Source of the DNA: Saprospiraceae bacterium
Lineage (GTDB): Bacteria; Bacteroidota; Bacteroidia; Chitinophagales; Saprospiraceae
DNA: 8,028 nucleotides
Assembly (NCBI GenBank): GCA_013002475.1
Contig: JABDJM010000519.1
Span: 1 to 8,028, forward strand
Direction: 5' to 3'
The translations under genes were made by a program, and so were the position numbers. Within the stretch, counting starts at the first letter, position 1. The number at the start of each line of letters is the position of its first letter. Below the pieces are notes generated by a model that was not told the origin of the DNA, made no database searches, and was given only the letters and a program-made list of their open reading frames with translations. Below are positions 1 to 6,628 of the stretch, one piece after another.

Positions 1-2565
1 ACTTTGTTTTGATTGCAAGTAGATCTCCATCTTGTTCCCAAGGAAATTTCCTTGTTGGACCTGGCTCCCAAGTACGTTGAATAATTCATATCTATCCCAG
101 TCCAATCCGGTTTCTACAAGTAAAATATCCTTTACCGGATTCGGGTAAACTTTTAAATCAGGATCTTCAAGGATTTCCTCCGTTCCATCAATGAAATCCA
201 GATCACTTAAATTTCGAGGAAGGATTTGATATCCCTCTGAGTGCGGAGCTGTATTGTCAAATTGTCCACCAATCCCTGTTAGATTGAAATTCATGGTCGG
301 AACAGGTTCATTAAATAGATCAATGTCTGCATCCACCCGCATATCATACTCAAAACTACCGTCAGTGACAGTCACGTTAAAACCAGATCCACTTGGATCC
401 CAATCGGCAGGGTCTACGATGCTTAATCCCTCAATTAGAATCAGCTTAGATTCAGTACCCTCATCAAGAGCTGTAACTATTTCCGGAGCGTGAAGCATGT
501 TCCCTGAGCTATTCAATTGGATCGCTTCGGCATTGATCTGTGTCAGTCCAAAGAAGAAACCAACCTCTCCCTGCACAGTTATCTCGTCTCCTTCCTGCAG
601 CGTATATCCGAGGTCACCTGTATTATTGAACACCCCGATCCCAGCGTTTGGATCCGCGGGATCAATAATCGTAAACTGAAGTCCCGAAGGTCTTAGGTTT
701 TCCCCATAGACAATTCCAACTACCTCGCACTTCTGTCCAATTGAATCAGGAATACCATCGATATCAATGGTACTTACTGTAGCAATGGAATATGGTGGAT
801 ATTCCGGAGGACAAATGACATTAACCAATACCTGTCCAGTGTCGCATAACATATCAACACAAACCTCATAAGTGAATGAATCAAGCCCACAGACATCCTG
901 AAATGGGTTGTAGGTAATGGTCGAGTCTGCTTCGATCACCGCCATTCCGTTTACGGGATTATCAAGGATCATAAAACTGGTAACCGCTCCTGGAAGAAAA
1001 TCATTGCCCAGGACACTTTCGTTAGCAGAACCATTTATTTCCAACGTGAATTGATCCTGGTTAGCTACAGGAACTGACCCACCTTGTTCGATAATATCTG
1101 TGTTAAACCTTGGAAAGATTTGATAGCCTTCATCATAGGGCGAACTAGTATCAAATTGAGAACCAATGCCAATGATATTAAAGGCAGTCAATGGCGCAGG
1201 CCGGTTAGCAACTTCAGAGTCACTATCCACCCGGATCGCAAACATGTTGGTTCCATCGGTGGCCATAGCTGTAAAACTTGATCCCGTTCCAAGCCAGTCG
1301 GCTGGTGTCACCAGGGTCAAATCATTTATTTGGATAAACTCTCCCTCCGTGGATTCGTCCAATGTGGTAATTAGGGCAGGAGTATTAAGTGGATTCCCTG
1401 AGCTAAGGACTTCGAGATTAACTGCGACGATCTGAGTTTGACCGTTGTTTTGGGAAACAGTTCCCTGAACTTTTACCTGATCACCTTCCGTCACTGTGTA
1501 AGGAACTGATGAGTCGGCAAAGACATTGATTCCCCCTGTGGCATCTATTACATAGAAGGATGCGGAACTTGCAGAGCCTACAAAATCAATTCCATGAACG
1601 ATTCCGGTAATCTCTGCGGTAACATTTATGCTGTCCGGAAGTCCGGATGCATCCACTGTGGATATAGTAGCAATATCATATGCTGTATACACAGGACCCA
1701 TGGGTTCGTTTACCGTTATGGTTCCTGTCATCCCTGACCCGACATGCGGATTACATTGATAATTGTACTGCCCTGCAATATTAAATGTGTGCGTGAATTC
1801 CCAGTTATTTGCCACGGCCCCGGAAGTAAATCCTTCAGGGTTTGCGGGGTAAGTAGTTTGGGAACCATTGACATTGTGTCCAACTCCTGTTTCGTTGACC
1901 CATAGAACAGTTTCACCTTGCTCGATGGTTAGGTCAGCAGGCTGAAATGTAAGACCCGCTATAGTTACAGTATGGTCAGGGGTAACAGCCATATCATAGG
2001 TTGCGATCGGAACCGGATTGGCGGCAGTTGCATTACTGCTTTCTCCATCCAGAGCATTAATACCGGAAAAGGTCCAGTTTGAAAGAGTGAAGGTTAAACC
2101 ATCTGGCCCGGATCCGGGAACGCGGGCAGCCCAGCCATCCAGGTACTCCCAAGCTGAGCCTGTACCATCTAATAGGACATCCCCAAAAACATCCACGACA
2201 GACCCATCTTTGTATAGCTCAACAGCATCATCACCATTGATGTTGGCGATGCCATCAATGTAGTCAGCACTAAAACCATAAAAAGTATTAAATGCAGCAT
2301 CGTCAGGAGTTACATAAATGTAGGTTCCAGAGGTTATTGCTCCTGTAGGGAAGTTGTATTCCAATCCATCCGATCCACCACCATTGTTAGCCACACCTAA
2401 TCCATAGATGCTCAGGTCCGCGATATCTGCTGTTGCATATATCTCTACTCCCTTAGGAAGTCCACCCGGAAGTGGTCCGTCAAAAACTGCCGTTAAAACA
2501 AGATCGGATTGCCCAAATGCTGTCAAACTGATCAGGGAAAAGGCAAGTGCGTAAAGGCTCTTCAT
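1..2565 (-). CDS. Secreted multidomain protein: lamin-tail-like, cupredoxin, two OB-like modules, T9SS sorting domain (3' end missing)
   Basis: The frame is open for 855 codons from ATG (2563-2565) to the window edge. Residues 1-19 look like a signal peptide, cleaved after AFGQ. Residues about 20-188 resemble the lamin-tail-like domain of secreted bacterial nucleases (INGDDAVELYKDG near 109-121). Residues about 193-287 are a plastocyanin-like domain with all four type-1 copper ligands: His230, then Cys271, His274 and Met279 in C-x2-H-x4-M spacing. Residues 296-493 and 592-792 are two copies of an OB-fold-like module (EGDQVKVQG / EGDEITVQG). Between them, about 498-585, lies an Ig/cadherin-like domain with several cysteines. 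From about 803 the KVYPNPVKDILLVE motif opens a type A T9SS C-terminal domain, of which I expect only some 15-25 residues are missing. The product should be exported and released or anchored at the cell surface. No nuclease catalytic domain is visible, so the function is unknown; electron transfer, copper binding or adhesion are all possible. Confidence 0.9.
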   Translation of the reverse strand, partial: MKSLYALAFSLISLTAFGQSDLVLTAVFDGPLPGGLPKGVEIYATADIADLSIYGLGVANNGGGSDGLEYNFPTGAITSGTYIYVTPDDAAFNTFYGFSADYIDGIANINGDDAVELYKDGSVVDVFGDVLLDGTGSAWEYLDGWAARVPGSGPDGLTFTLSNWTFSGINALDGESSNATAANPVPIATYDMAVTPDHTVTIAGLTFQPADLTIEQGETVLWVNETGVGHNVNGSQTTYPANPEGFTSGAVANNWEFTHTFNIAGQYNYQCNPHVGSGMTGTITVNEPMGPVYTAYDIATISTVDASGLPDSINVTAEITGIVHGIDFVGSASSASFYVIDATGGINVFADSSVPYTVTEGDQVKVQGTVSQNNGQTQIVAVNLEVLSSGNPLNTPALITTLDESTEGEFIQINDLTLVTPADWLGTGSSFTAMATDGTNMFAIRVDSDSEVANRPAPLTAFNIIGIGSQFDTSSPYDEGYQIFPRFNTDIIEQGGSVPVANQDQFTLEINGSANESVLGNDFLPGAVTSFMILDNPVNGMAVIEADSTITYNPFQDVCGLDSFTYEVCVDMLCDTGQVLVNVICPPEYPPYSIATVSTIDIDGIPDSIGQKCEVVGIVYGENLRPSGLQFTIIDPADPNAGIGVFNNTGDLGYTLQEGDEITVQGEVGFFFGLTQINAEAIQLNSSGNMLHAPEIVTALDEGTESKLILIEGLSIVDPADWDPSGSGFNVTVTDGSFEYDMRVDADIDLFNEPVPTMNFNLTGIGGQFDNTAPHSEGYQILPRNLSDLDFIDGTEEILEDPDLKVYPNPVKDILLVETGLDWDRYELFNVLGSQVQQGNFLGNKMEIYLQSKQS
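190..792 (-). repeat. OB-like module, copy 2 (protein-level repeat)
   Basis: These bases encode residues 592-792, opening with YSIATVSTIDIDGIPDSI and closing with EGYQILPRNLSDLDFI. It is the second copy of the module at 1087-1680 and leads directly into the sorting domain. Compared with copy 1 it has an insertion around IIDPADPNAG (residues 633-642). Confidence 0.8.
1087..1680 (-). repeat. OB-like module, copy 1 (protein-level repeat)
   Basis: These bases encode residues 296-493 of the secreted protein. The module opens with YDIATISTVDASGLPDSI and closes with EGYQIFPRFNTDI. It aligns along its length with the copy at 190-792. Shared landmarks include the IATxST(V/I)D opening, GIVxG, the EGDxxxVQG strand, SSGN, TPADW/DPADW, and the final EGYQI-PR. 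The fold resembles the OB-fold domains found next to secreted nucleases. The copies have diverged at the nucleotide level, so this is an old domain duplication and not a recent DNA repeat. Confidence 0.8.
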
Positions 2566-2630
2566 GTGTGTTTATTTTTTGTTTAAAAGTCCAAAAATGG
2601 ATATCGGAATTCGACAGATTATAATTGAAA

Positions 2631-3569
2631 TTATCTTGGTTCTAAAAATAATTCGGCTACCATACATCGCACACTTCCACCCCCGTATTTTTCAATCGTA
2701 GGGATGTTGAATGGAAGAAGCTTTGCATAGCGCTCTATTATTTTCTTTTGGTCATCTCTGAGTTCCTCGAAAGCAGACTGGCTCAACAAAAGGTAGAGAT
2801 CACCGAATTTGTTTTCTACTTCCAGGACATTGCCGGCAAAACCCATCATCTGATCCAGGCTTATCTCCACGATATCCATTTCGGTATTTCGAAAAGATTC
2901 AACAAGCTGTCTTCTTTGAGAAGGGTTTTTGATTGCCTCCAGGCATATTACCACATAGTTAGTCCCAAGGCCCATTAGTACATTGGTATGATAAATGGCC
3001 TGGCCTTTTTCATCTGTTGCCTGAAAAATAATGGGCTTATAACCACTCACTTTTGCCCATTGAAGTAGTAGCTTTTCATGTGTTCTTGGTGAAGTACAGG
3101 CATACACAATTTTGTTTACCCTATCAAGGATCATACTCCCTGTACCTTCCAGAAATATTTCATCATCCGCTTTATCTGAAAAGTCAAAGACGGCGTTAAC
3201 GGAAAATCGTTCACCTAATTCATCCAGAATATTCGGACGATACTCCAATCGTCTTGCCGGACTTTCCATAGGATAGGTATAAATGGTCCCGCCCGTCTGG
3301 GTGGAGATCCAATTATTTGGAAACACAGCATCTGGCTTTTCTGGCTCTTTGCTATCCTGGATCACCGTAACATCAACATGGTGGTCTCTGAGGGATTCAA
3401 CCATTTGGTCAAACTCCTTTATAGCTTTCTCGCTAATCTCTTGCTTGTCAGCGGCTTGATCGTCTTTCTGAAAAGCATTGGACGAAGCTGTTTCAGGATT
3501 AAACCCAAAACTGGCAGGCCGGACCATTAATATCCGGGATGTGGTCTGTCGATTTGCTGTAAATATCAT
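2631..3569 (-). CDS. ctlX: Citrulline utilization hydrolase CtlX / arginine-deiminase-related protein
   Basis: This 312-residue protein belongs to the amidinotransferase/DDAH/arginine deiminase superfamily, which attacks guanidino or ureido groups through a covalent cysteine intermediate. The opening QTTSRILMVRPASFGFNPET is typical of the CtlX group, annotated as splitting citrulline to ornithine. Candidate active-site residues are Cys302 in GGGSVRC near the C-terminus, His194 in YHTN, Glu141 in LEGTGS, and the PDAVFPNN substrate-binding loop at 79-86. The length is full for the family and no signal peptide is seen, so it should be cytoplasmic. I chose the ATG at 3567-3569; Met15 would remove the first strand of the fold. 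No other arginine or citrulline gene lies in the window, so the substrate is assigned from family resemblance only. Dimethylarginine hydrolysis or arginine deimination are alternatives. Confidence 0.9.
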   Translation of the reverse strand: MIFTANRQTTSRILMVRPASFGFNPETASSNAFQKDDQAADKQEISEKAIKEFDQMVESLRDHHVDVTVIQDSKEPEKPDAVFPNNWISTQTGGTIYTYPMESPARRLEYRPNILDELGERFSVNAVFDFSDKADDEIFLEGTGSMILDRVNKIVYACTSPRTHEKLLLQWAKVSGYKPIIFQATDEKGQAIYHTNVLMGLGTNYVVICLEAIKNPSQRRQLVESFRNTEMDIVEISLDQMMGFAGNVLEVENKFGDLYLLLSQSAFEELRDDQKKIIERYAKLLPFNIPTIEKYGGGSVRCMVAELFLEPR

Positions 3570-3681
3570 GTCGTAGAGGCTGCTTCAAAGGTAATTCAAA
3601 TGTCTGATTGTGCCATATGGAAGTCGGTGAAAACCATATTGGTATAATATTTGATATTTTTTAATATGATCTTTCAGGGCT
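3570..3681. other. Divergent intergenic region between ctlX and the coiled-coil operon
   Basis: This 112-bp AT-rich gap must hold promoters for both directions. Towards ctlX there is an exact TAnnTTTG match (3586-3593). Towards the plus-strand operon the best candidate is the AT-rich stretch around 3643-3653 (TATAATATTTG), which fits TAnnTTTG only with one extra spacer base or one mismatch. No -33 partner, riboswitch-like structure or clear operator is visible. Confidence 0.4.
3586..3593 (-). promoter_or_regulatory. Candidate Bacteroidota -7 box for ctlX
   Basis: On the minus strand this reads TACCTTTG, an exact match to the Bacteroidota TAnnTTTG consensus, 16 bases before the ctlX ATG. It would give a very short 5' leader. 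No clear -33 TTTG lies at the usual distance upstream, so the call is tentative. Confidence 0.35.
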
Positions 3682-4110
3682 ATGCCCAAAAAACGAACTA
3701 TGAAACACAAACCTTTGATATTCAGTGCACTAATCCTATTAGTCAGTTTAGGATCTTTTCTTCTAATTGATTTTTCCAAATCCACGGGTGGAGGACCTAT
3801 TACAAGTTTTCTCACCGCAGATATTGATACAAATCCAAAAGAAAATTTCAAAATTTCAAACCCCACCGGGAATAGTTTGAGAGATGCCGTCCGGGTCGTT
3901 GAAAAAGATTCAAGGACAAAAGGCGAATTCTCGAGTCTTTCTCTTCTCGAAAGGGCTATTGAAGACAAGAGATCACACTTTCAGTTTCTCGCCAAATCAA
4001 AGGTCAACTTCACTCATTCAGATACCCCTGTCACAAAAGTGATTTCTATACTAATTGAAGAAACCCCTAAGGGCCCATATTATTCTTTGGAGGTCGGGGC
4101 TAACCCATAA
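3682..4110 (+). CDS. Small membrane-anchored protein of unknown function
   Basis: I do not recognise this 142-residue protein. A basic N-terminus (PKKRTMKHK) is followed by one hydrophobic segment at about residues 11-29, which could be a signal anchor or an uncleaved signal peptide. The rest (about 30-142) is soluble and mixed alpha/beta, with a GGGP turn after the membrane segment and a charged helical stretch at about 65-102. With the basic side inward, this part should face the periplasm. An in-frame ATG at 3700 (Met7) is an equally possible start; neither has a clear ribosome binding site. The gene is first in a two-gene operon, 9 bp before a second membrane-anchored protein, which suggests the products act together. 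A 127-codon frame on the opposite strand (3585-3968) looks like a shadow because it lacks such context. Confidence 0.75.
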   Translation: MPKKRTMKHKPLIFSALILLVSLGSFLLIDFSKSTGGGPITSFLTADIDTNPKENFKISNPTGNSLRDAVRVVEKDSRTKGEFSSLSLLERAIEDKRSHFQFLAKSKVNFTHSDTPVTKVISILIEETPKGPYYSLEVGANP

Positions 4111-4119
4111 TCTATTGCC

Positions 4120-5112
4120 ATGAGTAAAATAGTATTAAGTGTTTTGACAATTGCGGTTGTACTAGGTATTTCCGCAGTAAGCCTCAAGCAATTTGAGATT
4201 GGCAAAAAGTCGAATTTAGCCATAGAAAGTCAATCTCTTAAGATTGAAGAGTTAGAGCAGAATCTCTTTGACCATGATGAAGAATTGGCCTTGATGGAGG
4301 AGGAGATCTTTATGCTTGAGGAGCAGTTGAAATGGACTCAGGATAGTCTAAAACGATCTCAACAAGCGTATGAGGTTTTGGAAAAGAAATACGAAAATCA
4401 GGAATTGAGACTGAAGAAAATGCAGGGGCGCTATGCTACTCTGAAATACAAATATTCCAAGCTTCAGGCCACCATTAAACATGCTTCCGCTGCAAACCAG
4501 GTAGAGGTGGCTCAGGTAACCGAACTTAAAGAAAAGAAAAGGGAAGTGTTGCAGGAAATGGTCGCCATTAAAAAGGAATTAAACAAAGAAACCGTCCAGC
4601 CCTCTGAAGCTCCTGTTAAGGAAAAGCCGATCACCCGCGCCATTTCTTATGAAGTGACCAAGGGTGTTGCAAATTTTGATGACCGGGTATTGGTGACTGA
4701 GGCAAATCTTAAAAGTCTGTCTTTGCGAAAAAAGAGGTTTGGGAAAAACCTTAGTAAAATTGGACAGAGAGCCGATTGGAAATATACCGTGTTCACAGTG
4801 ACTCTGGAAAATGAAGTTCCGGAAATTCTGTTTGGTCAAAAATTCAAAGCCAAGGTTATTAATATGGATTCAGGCCAGGTCCTTTCCTATGTGGAAAGCA
4901 ACCCTAACTTCCCAAACAGTGCCTTAGACTCCAAAGGAATTGGATTTGACTTTGATGGAAACCCGGTTGATCTTGTCTATTATAATGGTGACATAAAACA
5001 TGGCCAAAACTATGTAATGGTATTATACCATGTAGATTCCCGGGGCGTTGAAAGGAAATTAGCTTCTGCAAACTTTCCAATCGTAAGAAAAGGAAAAGCC
5101 TTAAATCAATAA
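4120..5112 (+). CDS. Membrane-anchored coiled-coil protein with C-terminal globular domain
   Basis: This 330-residue protein has an N-terminal hydrophobic segment (about residues 4-22) serving as a signal anchor. A long, heavily charged coiled coil follows at about 33-157, rich in Glu, Lys, Leu and Gln. A Pro/Glu/Lys linker runs to about 170. The C-terminal part (about 172-325) alternates short beta-like strands and turns (FTVTLENEVP, IGFDFDGNP, NYVMVLYHVD), suggesting a beta domain outside the cytoplasm. The layout resembles envelope tethers or scaffolds, but I cannot place it in a named family. It is the second gene of the operon starting at 3682. Its TAA (5110-5112) lies inside the last codons of the opposing gene, and an intrinsic terminator follows 15 bases later. 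Confidence 0.85.
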   Translation: MSKIVLSVLTIAVVLGISAVSLKQFEIGKKSNLAIESQSLKIEELEQNLFDHDEELALMEEEIFMLEEQLKWTQDSLKRSQQAYEVLEKKYENQELRLKKMQGRYATLKYKYSKLQATIKHASAANQVEVAQVTELKEKKREVLQEMVAIKKELNKETVQPSEAPVKEKPITRAISYEVTKGVANFDDRVLVTEANLKSLSLRKKRFGKNLSKIGQRADWKYTVFTVTLENEVPEILFGQKFKAKVINMDSGQVLSYVESNPNFPNSALDSKGIGFDFDGNPVDLVYYNGDIKHGQNYVMVLYHVDSRGVERKLASANFPIVRKGKALNQ

Positions 5113-5990
5113 CTCAGCGGGCCGATCACCACTTTTCCGAAAGTGGTTTTTACTTTGAAACTGCCCTGAGCAGACGGTGTCTGAAGATTGATTTGCTTTA
5201 AATCACTTGCCAGTTCTGTTCTCTTGAAGTTCAACTCATTCGGCAGGTCAAGTTCGGTTAGACCGGCTAGAATTTCATAATTGAACAAACCTACAGCCGG
5301 GTTCACAAAATAAATCTCAGACTGGTCGGAAATGATGTCAAAATCTGCAAAACTGTTTGAGGCTTCTATTTTAAGGACTCCCTGAGAAAGATTCATCTTC
5401 CAGGTTCCTGAAACCTTTGCAAAATCCATATCAGTCCAGGCAGATTTTATGTTCACCTTTCCGGAGATCGTCCTTCCTTTAATATCTCCAAATACAGTTT
5501 CAATATCTATGGAACCATTCAGATTGGTCAGTTGAAGATCACAATAGGAGGCATTAACAACTAATGCTTTATTCAAGCCTCTGATTTGAGCTGTCCCAAA
5601 TATATTGTCCAGGTTGACAGGACAACTTTCAGGAAGAATAATAGTGTATTTGGCTTGCAGCCTGGAGGCCAGTTTTTCATTCTCGGGGATCACATTCTTT
5701 ATCAGAATGGTTGTACCCTTTTTTTCGAGCTGATAGCTCATCTTTTTTAGGTCTGCTTCGGCTTGGGCTTTATCAGGGTGAGATGCCACCAGATCCAGGT
5801 ATACAGCAATCCTGTTTTTGTCCCAGGTTGAAAGATAGACATCGGCCTTTTCTCCCTGGATCTTCACCTCTGATCCTAATTCAAAGGGAATGGACTTTTG
5901 GACAGATTTCGTTACTACCTCCAACAGTTCCTGACCGAAAGCCGAAGAAAACCCGCCAAGAAAAAAGATGATTACCAAGTATTTTTTCAT
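5106..5990 (-). CDS. Exported DUF4097-like (putative adhesin) beta-repeat protein
   Basis: This 294-residue protein begins with a clear signal peptide (residues 1-20, ending SSAFGQ), so it is exported to the periplasm or outer surface. From about residue 40 it is built of short repeating beta-strand units such as IDIETVFGDIKGRTISGKVNIKSAW (161-185), typical of the DUF4097/DUF2807 'putative adhesin' beta-helix-like families common in Bacteroidota. An ASYCDLQLTNLNGSID run and the final SFKVKTTFGKVVIG repeat the pattern. It is last in the sigma factor operon, 16 bp after the anti-sigma-like gene. Such proteins often sit with ECF sigma or anti-sigma genes, which suggests a role in envelope sensing or stability, but the molecular function is unknown. 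The stop TGA (5106-5108) overlaps the end of the convergent coiled-coil gene. Confidence 0.85.
   Translation of the reverse strand: MKKYLVIIFFLGGFSSAFGQELLEVVTKSVQKSIPFELGSEVKIQGEKADVYLSTWDKNRIAVYLDLVASHPDKAQAEADLKKMSYQLEKKGTTILIKNVIPENEKLASRLQAKYTIILPESCPVNLDNIFGTAQIRGLNKALVVNASYCDLQLTNLNGSIDIETVFGDIKGRTISGKVNIKSAWTDMDFAKVSGTWKMNLSQGVLKIEASNSFADFDIISDQSEIYFVNPAVGLFNYEILAGLTELDLPNELNFKRTELASDLKQINLQTPSAQGSFKVKTTFGKVVIGPLSY
5128..5151 (+). terminator. Intrinsic terminator of the 3682-5112 operon
   Basis: There is a perfect 8-bp stem, ACCACTTT (5128-5135) with AAAGTGGT (5140-5147), around a TCCG tetraloop, followed directly by a T run (5147-5151). It starts 15 bases after the TAA of the coiled-coil gene. 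It lies inside the coding sequence of the convergent gene (codons about 282-288). In the opposite direction no T run follows the stem, so it should act on plus-strand transcripts only. Confidence 0.75.
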
Positions 5991-6006
5991 TCCAGATTAT
6001 TTAGAC

Positions 6007-6627
6007 CTAAATCTCAGCCGCCAATTGTCGGACTAGTCGATTTCTTTTCAAAAACATTTTTGTTAACTGAGACCTCATTTGTTCATTCAGGCCATGATCC
6101 TTTCCTGCATTTTCTATGAGGAGGATATTTTCATTCAGCATATCAAGGCTATTGGTAACAGCCAGGACCTTCGGATCCTCCAAGGTAAAGCTCTGCTTTC
6201 GGGCTTCTTTCATCACCAGAGTCAGGTGCCGCGAAGCTTCCGGGGAATCCCCTTTCCAAACAACCGGCTGCATATTTAGCTTTTCATGATGAATAGATTC
6301 CGCAAATTGAATTGGTTCATCCTTTGTAAAGTTGACAACCATAAAAACCAATAAGAGGAATCCTGCAGCTATACCGGAAATTCTGAGAAATCGCATTCTT
6401 CGGATCCCACCAGAACTGCGTACTAAGGATTTTTCTACTCCGCTCCACACAAACTCAGGAGCACTATGAGTGGGAAGCCCATCAATGGCCTGTCTAAGGG
6501 TTTCAACATTTTTTTCCTGATCCAAAGCCATTTGGATTTTCTCCCAGGTCTTATCAGGAGCCTTGTATTCAGGGAGACCCTGAATACCCTTCTTTAGCTT
6601 GATTCTATTTTTTTCTGCTTTTGACAT
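6007..6627 (-). CDS. Single-pass membrane protein, probable anti-sigma factor
   Basis: This 206-residue protein has one transmembrane segment at about residues 81-100, preceded by a basic RRMRF. This predicts an N-terminal cytoplasmic part (1-79) and an extracytoplasmic C-terminal part (101-206). Its ATG follows the sigma factor stop codon by one base, which suggests translational coupling and fixed stoichiometry. Topology and position fit an anti-sigma factor. I see no zinc-binding H-x3-C-x2-C motif of the classic ZAS fold. Instead the cytoplasmic part holds two copies of a motif with exact 33-residue spacing (I-x-G-L-P...A-P-x3-W-x2-I/V-x3-L, from residues 15 and 48), possibly the sigma-binding element. 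The C-terminal part looks mainly helical. The anti-sigma role is inferred from context. Confidence 0.8.
   Translation of the reverse strand: MSKAEKNRIKLKKGIQGLPEYKAPDKTWEKIQMALDQEKNVETLRQAIDGLPTHSAPEFVWSGVEKSLVRSSGGIRRMRFLRISGIAAGFLLLVFMVVNFTKDEPIQFAESIHHEKLNMQPVVWKGDSPEASRHLTLVMKEARKQSFTLEDPKVLAVTNSLDMLNENILLIENAGKDHGLNEQMRSQLTKMFLKRNRLVRQLAAEI
6421..6588 (-). repeat. Protein-level tandem duplication in the anti-sigma-like protein (33-residue period)
   Basis: Residues 14-36 and 47-69 of the membrane protein share Ile/Ile, Gly-Leu-Pro, Ala-Pro, Trp, Ile/Val and Leu. Nine landmark positions are each separated by exactly 33 residues (15/48, 17/50, 18/51, 19/52, 23/56, 24/57, 28/61, 31/64, 35/68). 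Both copies lie before the membrane segment, so both are cytoplasmic. Confidence 0.8.
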
Positions 6628-6628
6628 T

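Noticed and set aside
254..2263. Several plus-strand open frames (254-493, 497-679, 1084-1281, 1166-1435, 2018-2263) and a minus-strand frame at 1728-1916
   Set aside because: All lie within the continuous 855-codon secreted protein gene and encode low-complexity, family-less peptides; they are shadows.
2592..2599. Possible -7 box (CATTTTTG on the minus strand) before the secreted protein gene
   Set aside because: It has one mismatch to TAnnTTTG and no -33 partner at the expected distance in an AT-rich gap, so chance is likely.
2621..2634. AT-only inverted repeat (ATAATT-GA-AATTAT) at the ctlX stop codon
   Set aside because: The stem is short, has no G-C pairs, leaves a very small loop and is not followed by a T run. 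It is not a credible terminator, and there is no evidence that it is an operator.
3585..3700. Possible riboswitch or small RNA in the divergent gap
   Set aside because: I could find no strong stem or known riboswitch core there.
3585..3968. Minus-strand open frame of 127 codons between ctlX and the small membrane protein
   Set aside because: It overlaps most of the plus-strand gene at 3682-4110, which has a membrane segment and tight spacing to its operon partner. The minus frame has no recognisable domain or signal.
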